A stretch of DNA of 37,111 nucleotides, taken from NCBI GenBank assembly GCA_017462485.1, contig JAFTRA010000025.1, positions 1 through 37,111 on the forward strand. Reading direction: 5' to 3'. Below, in pieces: positions 33,727-37,111 of this stretch (positions are counted from its first letter, which is position 1; the number at the start of each line of letters is the position of its first letter). Origin of the DNA: Clostridia bacterium. Lineage in GTDB: Bacteria > Bacillota > Clostridia > Oscillospirales > CAG-272. The notes below the pieces were generated by a model. It had not been told where the DNA came from and did no database searches. It saw only the letters and a list, made by a program, of their open reading frames with translations. The translations under genes were made by a program, and so were the position numbers.

Positions 33727-34217
33727 TGCTAAAAGATAAGTTTAAAACAAATTTAAAGACACCTCACCGACGCAACGAGCGTTTTAATGGCGGCGAGGAC
33801 CTTACTGCAGAGGCGCTCGTGTGCGAAACGTTTGAATTTCTTAATAAATATTATCGCGGCTGCTTCGCTCTGAACAGCGCGCCCGTTGCCGAGCGTTGCG
33901 TTTATATTTCCCCTGCAAAATACGCAGATTTTATGAAAACCGTTTTAAAGACGGTTTTCGGCAGAGAGACCGTAACTATAAGCGTATTACCACGTATTAA
34001 TAGCTTCTCTATCGCGATTGAATTTGAGACCTCTATTCTCTCGGAAGAGGACGTCGATATGCTAGAGCGCCTTGCCGCTGACTCGGGATTCTCGTTTGAA
34101 GTAGCTGATGATAGACTCTCGCTTGATATAGCCTACTCCGACGAGAAGCACAGCATTTTCAACGCAATTTCGACAAGAATTATTTACAATTCTCTGCAAA
34201 AATCATTTATATATTGA
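33726..34217 (+). CDS. Hypothetical protein coupled to the lipoprotein gene
   Basis: 163 aa, not recognised. It starts on the TAATG overlap with the preceding gene. It is soluble, with a basic N-terminus followed by mixed alpha/beta sequence. The order helix (YADFMKTVLKTVFG), strands (TVTISVLPRINSFSIAIEF), helix (SEEDVDMLERLAADSGFSFEV) and strand (RLSLDIAY) faintly resembles a GHKL-type ATPase fold without its N and G boxes, so no activity is claimed. It is followed by spoIVB after 93 nt. Confidence 0.6.
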   Translation: MLKDKFKTNLKTPHRRNERFNGGEDLTAEALVCETFEFLNKYYRGCFALNSAPVAERCVYISPAKYADFMKTVLKTVFGRETVTISVLPRINSFSIAIEFETSILSEEDVDMLERLAADSGFSFEVADDRLSLDIAYSDEKHSIFNAISTRIIYNSLQKSFIY

Positions 34218-34310
34218 ATTTCCCTTAATTTGTTACACATATAATTTTCACGGTGAATCAAACTAATATCGCGGGGATTTATCCTTAGCTCGCAAAGAAG
34301 GAATTCACCG

Positions 34311-35468
34311 ATGAAAAACACAAGTGTATTTAGAAATTACGGTAAAAAATCAGTATTCAAAAGCGCATTATTTTCCGCAATAGCGCTTATTCTCTTACTC
34401 TCAAGTGCCGTTTCTGTAAGTGCGGACAGCTCGAGACTTGACACGTACCCGACCGAAGCTGCAAAAGCCGGTAGTTCTGACGGGTCGGTTGCCGTTGGCT
34501 CGAGATTCTTTGAGCTTATATTCGGCAAGGGTGAGCCAGGGGAATCAAGAGAAGATATATTCTTATGCCCCGGAGGAGATGCCTTCGGGGTAAAAATTTG
34601 CGGAAGCGGAGTCACCGTCAACAAGGTGGTGACTGAGCTTTCATCAGGGCTTTTACATGTTGACGACAGGATCCTTTCCATAGACGGAAAGGAAATTCAC
34701 GAGGTATCCGAAGCGAAGTCTATCATTAACGCATCGGGCGGAAAAAAGCTATGCTTTGAGATTTTGCGTGACGGCAAAAAAATAAAGCTTGATATCGAGC
34801 CTAAATCAGCGGGCGGCGAGTACCACCTTGGCGTTATCCTATCGGACGGCGCTTTGGGAATAGGTACTATCACCTACTACAATCCCGAAACGCAAGAATT
34901 TGGCGGTCTCGGTCACGGCATCTGCTCAAAGGACGGCGGAGAGGTGTTAAAAATGACACGTGGGCAGGTCACAGGCGTTATTCTTGCAGGAGCAGCGCGT
35001 GGTGCTCCCTCTCACCCGGGAGAGCTGCGGGGAGTCCTGACAGATAAAATTCTCGGCACGGTATCGAAAAACACAGACTGCGGTGTTTTCGGCACGCTAT
35101 CCACCGACGCGGCGGAGACTTACGCTTCACCGATAAAGATTGCGAAGCGTGACGAGGTAAAGCCCGGTGAAGCTACTATAATATCGACTGTCAAAAGCGG
35201 CAAAAAAGCCGAATACAAAATCGAAATTACCGACATCGACTACTCATCTACCGGTACGAAGTCATTTAAAATTCACGTCACCGACGAAGCCCTCATCGCC
35301 CTCACGGGCGGCATAGTCCGTGGAATGTCGGGCTCACCGATTATCCAGAACGGAAAGCTCGTCGGTGCTGTTACTCACGTTATGGTGGCGGATCCAACCG
35401 AGGGGTATGGGATATTCATTGAAAATATGTTAAGTGCGGCAAAAAATACCGTTCCAAAGGCTGCGTAA
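34311..35468 (+). CDS. spoIVB: SpoIVB peptidase, sporulation signalling serine protease
   Basis: 385 aa. An N-terminal membrane/signal segment (about residues 18-38) precedes a PDZ domain (VTVNKVVTELSSGLLHVDDRILSIDGKEI) and the S55 peptidase domain. The catalytic His is in FGGLGHGI (about residue 202) and the Ser in RGMSGSPIIQNGKLVGAVTHV (motif at about 339-345). SpoIVB is made in the forespore and cleaves SpoIVFA to trigger pro-sigma-K processing. AAGGA lies 8-9 nt before the ATG. The upstream region has a weak forespore-type promoter resemblance only. Common neighbours recN and spo0A are absent here. Confidence 0.95.
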   Translation: MKNTSVFRNYGKKSVFKSALFSAIALILLLSSAVSVSADSSRLDTYPTEAAKAGSSDGSVAVGSRFFELIFGKGEPGESREDIFLCPGGDAFGVKICGSGVTVNKVVTELSSGLLHVDDRILSIDGKEIHEVSEAKSIINASGGKKLCFEILRDGKKIKLDIEPKSAGGEYHLGVILSDGALGIGTITYYNPETQEFGGLGHGICSKDGGEVLKMTRGQVTGVILAGAARGAPSHPGELRGVLTDKILGTVSKNTDCGVFGTLSTDAAETYASPIKIAKRDEVKPGEATIISTVKSGKKAEYKIEITDIDYSSTGTKSFKIHVTDEALIALTGGIVRGMSGSPIIQNGKLVGAVTHVMVADPTEGYGIFIENMLSAAKNTVPKAA

Positions 35469-35507
35469 AGCTAGTTGATAATTAAAAATGGAAAATTGAA
35501 AATTTAA

Positions 35508-35548
35508 AGGCAATATCATTCCATTTTGGTTTGATATTGCCTATCTTT
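35508..35548. terminator. Bidirectional terminator, spoIVB / DeoR gene
   Basis: A perfect 11-bp stem (35508-35518 with 35532-35542), a 13-nt loop, then ATCTTTT. It lies between convergent genes; A/T-rich flanks serve both strands. Confidence 0.8.
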
Positions 35549-36283
35549 TCATATTAATGTCGCCTTAGTAACAACTCCCTCGAAATCTCTGTCAAATACA
35601 GCATAATCAATACAGTCAAGTGAACTTAAAGTATAAAGCGACTTAGTATTGAATTTCGTACTGTCGCACAAAAACACGGTCTTATTTGCGCGTTCAAGCA
35701 TTACACTCCGCACATAGCTTTCTTCTTCTGTTGAATCGCTTATCATGCCGTCTATGCTCAACGACTGGGAAGAAAAGAACATAATATCCACGCTTATATC
35801 CGAAAGCGCCTTATATGCCTGAGAGCCACCGAGAGATACCGAGCCGTTAATAGAAGAGCCACCGATACAGTGCGTGCAAATCCCCTGCTTAATTGCGCTG
35901 ACGGCAATTTCCAGATTGTTAGTAAAAACTACCGCTGAATCAATTTTTGCAATATACGGAATCATAAAACTTGCCGTTGTTGAGCTGTCAAGCAAAATAC
36001 TCTGTCCGCTCTTTAAGAGAGCGGACGCCTTTTGCGCTATCAGGCGCTTTTCTTTTATGCTTTTGGTCAAACGATTGTAAAATCCTGCTACCCGACCGTT
36101 GATTTCTGGCAATGATGCTCCGCCGTATGAGCGATTTACGAGGCCGAGATTTTCAAGGCGTGTTAAATCTCTGCGAATGCTGGATGGTGAGGTAAAGGTA
36201 CGCCTTGAAAGCTCGTTGACGCTTACGTATGTATCCTCTCCTATGATTTTTAAAATTTCATTTTGCCTCTCTGATATTCCCAT
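35549..36283 (-). CDS. DeoR/GlpR family transcriptional regulator
   Basis: 244 aa. The N-terminal DeoR helix-turn-helix is clear (ERQNEILKIIGEDTYVSVNELSRRTFTSPSSIRRDLTRLENLGLVNRSYGGASL), followed by the sugar-phosphate sensor domain (ILLDSSTTASFMIPYI, VFTNNLEIAV, CIGGS). Such proteins usually repress sugar genes and are released by a phosphorylated sugar. The gene is divergent from an araD-like gene with a shared 133-bp intergenic region holding a spaced inverted repeat, so that gene is the likely target. The effector is unknown. Confidence 0.9.
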   Translation of the reverse strand: MGISERQNEILKIIGEDTYVSVNELSRRTFTSPSSIRRDLTRLENLGLVNRSYGGASLPEINGRVAGFYNRLTKSIKEKRLIAQKASALLKSGQSILLDSSTTASFMIPYIAKIDSAVVFTNNLEIAVSAIKQGICTHCIGGSSINGSVSLGGSQAYKALSDISVDIMFFSSQSLSIDGMISDSTEEESYVRSVMLERANKTVFLCDSTKFNTKSLYTLSSLDCIDYAVFDRDFEGVVTKATLI

Positions 36284-36308
36284 ATAAAAACCTCATATCA
36301 ATTTATAG

Positions 36309-36362
36309 GCGCATTTTTGCTCATTTTCCTATTTTAGCGCCATATATTGCGCAAAAACGCGC
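36309..36362. promoter_or_regulatory. Candidate DeoR-family operator pair
   Basis: Two 12-bp arms, GCGCATTTTTGC (36309-36320) and GCAAAAACGCGC (36351-36362), are inverted repeats with one mismatch. Their centres are 42 bp apart, about four helical turns. The right arm overlaps the araD promoter spacer. Assignment to the adjacent DeoR protein is inference. Confidence 0.5.
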
Positions 36363-36375
36363 ATCGTGATATCAT
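36347..36375 (+). promoter_or_regulatory. Promoter of the araD-like gene
   Basis: TTGCGC (36347-36352), a 17-nt spacer and TATCAT (36370-36375), 41 nt before the ATG. The right operator arm covers the -35 end and part of the spacer. Confidence 0.5.
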
Positions 36376-36416
36376 TGTAGCATATAAAACAAAATTTGTC
36401 AATGGGAGTAATAAAA

Positions 36417-37111
36417 ATGAAATTTACAACCGAAAACCTAAAAGAAAGAGTATTACAAGCTAATCTTTCACTCAAACAAAACAACCTGATCACTCTTACA
36501 TGGGGAAACGTATCCGAAATTGATCGAGAGCTTGGACTTATCGCTATCAAACCCTCGGGCATTGATTACGATGCTATGACAGCGAATGATATGGTCGTCA
36601 CCGATCTTGACGGAAACATTATCGAAGGACACCTAAATCCATCCTCGGATCTTGACACGCACCTGCAGTTATATAAAAGCTTTACAAATATAAACGCCGT
36701 TGTGCACACACATTCCAGATGGGCGACAATTTTTGCACAGGCAGGCAAAGAAATCCCTATGTTAGGAACAACACACGCCGATACCTTTTACGGTAACATT
36801 CCCTGCACAAGAAAAATGACTGCCGAGGAAATTGCCGGCAATTACGAAATAGAAACAGGAAATGTGATTACTGAGAGATTTCAGAGCTTAGATCCCATTG
36901 CAATTCCCGGAGTCATCGTCAATTCTCACGGACCTCTCACTTGGGGAAAAAATGCTTACGATGCGGTAAAAAATGCAATCGTTTTGGAGGAGGTCGCTAT
37001 GATGGCTTGGCACACGCTAACTCTGAATCATCAAGCAACCTTCCAACAAGAATTGGCGGACAAGCATTATTTCAGAAAGCACGGCGAAAACGCGTATTAC
37101 GGACAAGGAGA
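36417..37111 (+). CDS. araD: L-ribulose-5-phosphate 4-epimerase (AraD/class II aldolase family), 3' end cut
   Basis: 231 codons are present with no stop before the window edge. The enzyme interconverts L-ribulose-5-P and D-xylulose-5-P using Zn2+. Visible motifs: [22 protein letters not shown] (phosphate/substrate loop), [40 protein letters not shown] with the HxH metal ligands, [10 protein letters not shown] with the third His, and a C-terminal [15 protein letters not shown] matching the end of AraD, so few residues are missing. GGGAG lies 8 nt before the ATG. UlaF/SgaE paralogues are similar, so ascorbate-type substrates cannot be excluded. Probably under the divergent DeoR regulator. Confidence 0.88.
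   Translation, partial: MKFTTENLKERVLQANLSLKQNNLITLTWGNVSEIDRELGLIAIKPSGIDYDAMTANDMVVTDLDGNIIEGHLNPSSDLDTHLQLYKSFTNINAVVHTHSRWATIFAQAGKEIPMLGTTHADTFYGNIPCTRKMTAEEIAGNYEIETGNVITERFQSLDPIAIPGVIVNSHGPLTWGKNAYDAVKNAIVLEEVAMMAWHTLTLNHQATFQQELADKHYFRKHGENAYYGQG

Noticed and set aside
34215-34244. Sigma-G/F-like promoter upstream of spoIVB (TGAATT-17-CATATAA)
   Set aside because: Each box has a mismatch to the forespore consensus, and AT-rich sequence gives such matches by chance; it is not annotated although biologically plausible.

Overview
The window looks like a chromosomal segment of a low-to-mid GC, spore-forming Firmicute of class Clostridia, probably an uncultured gut-type lineage. The evidence is a complete S10-spc-alpha ribosomal supercluster in Firmicute order with Zn-binding S14, S4 and L36, an HPr kinase (hprK), a CIRCE/HrcA heat-shock operator, and two sporulation genes (a SipL-like DUF3794/LysM protein and spoIVB). 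No family finer than class can be supported from sequence reading alone.

Layout. Positions 1-180 hold, on the minus strand, a near-perfect housekeeping promoter with phased A-tracts and a boxA-like motif, facing out of the window: most likely the start of an rRNA operon. Divergently, htpG (430-2307, +) has its own consensus promoter and a perfect CIRCE. A convergent two-gene minus operon (2381-3855) encodes a DUF4097 and a LiaF-like membrane protein. Then comes a + operon of a duplicated DUF1538 membrane protein and two PII-like proteins (4064-6342), the most interesting candidate system here. A MATE transporter (-), a small CmpB-like membrane protein (+) and two copies of an intergenic repeat fill 6343-9316.

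From 25267 down to 9226 on the minus strand runs the ribosomal supercluster: promoter, about 228-nt structured leader, rpsJ-rplC-rplD-rplW-rplB-rpsS-rplV-rpsC-rplP-rpmC-rpsQ-rplN-rplX-rplE-rpsN-rpsH-rplF-rplR-rpsE-rpmD-rplO-secY-adk-map-infA-rpmJ-rpsM-rpsK-rpsD-rpoA-rplQ, then a strong terminator. It couples ribosome assembly, protein export (SecY), N-terminal Met removal (Map), initiation (IF1) and transcription (RpoA). Three spacers inside it (rpsJ-rplC, rpsN-rpsH, rpsD-rpoA) are long and foldable.

The right part holds a hypothetical membrane protein and polA (+), a SipL-like gene and hprK (-), a lipoprotein foldase-like gene with an orphan partner and spoIVB (+), and a DeoR-family regulator divergent from an araD-like epimerase/aldolase that is cut by the window end. 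Intergenic spaces carry short hairpin repeats. No tRNA, rRNA gene body, CRISPR array, transposase or prophage gene was recognised.
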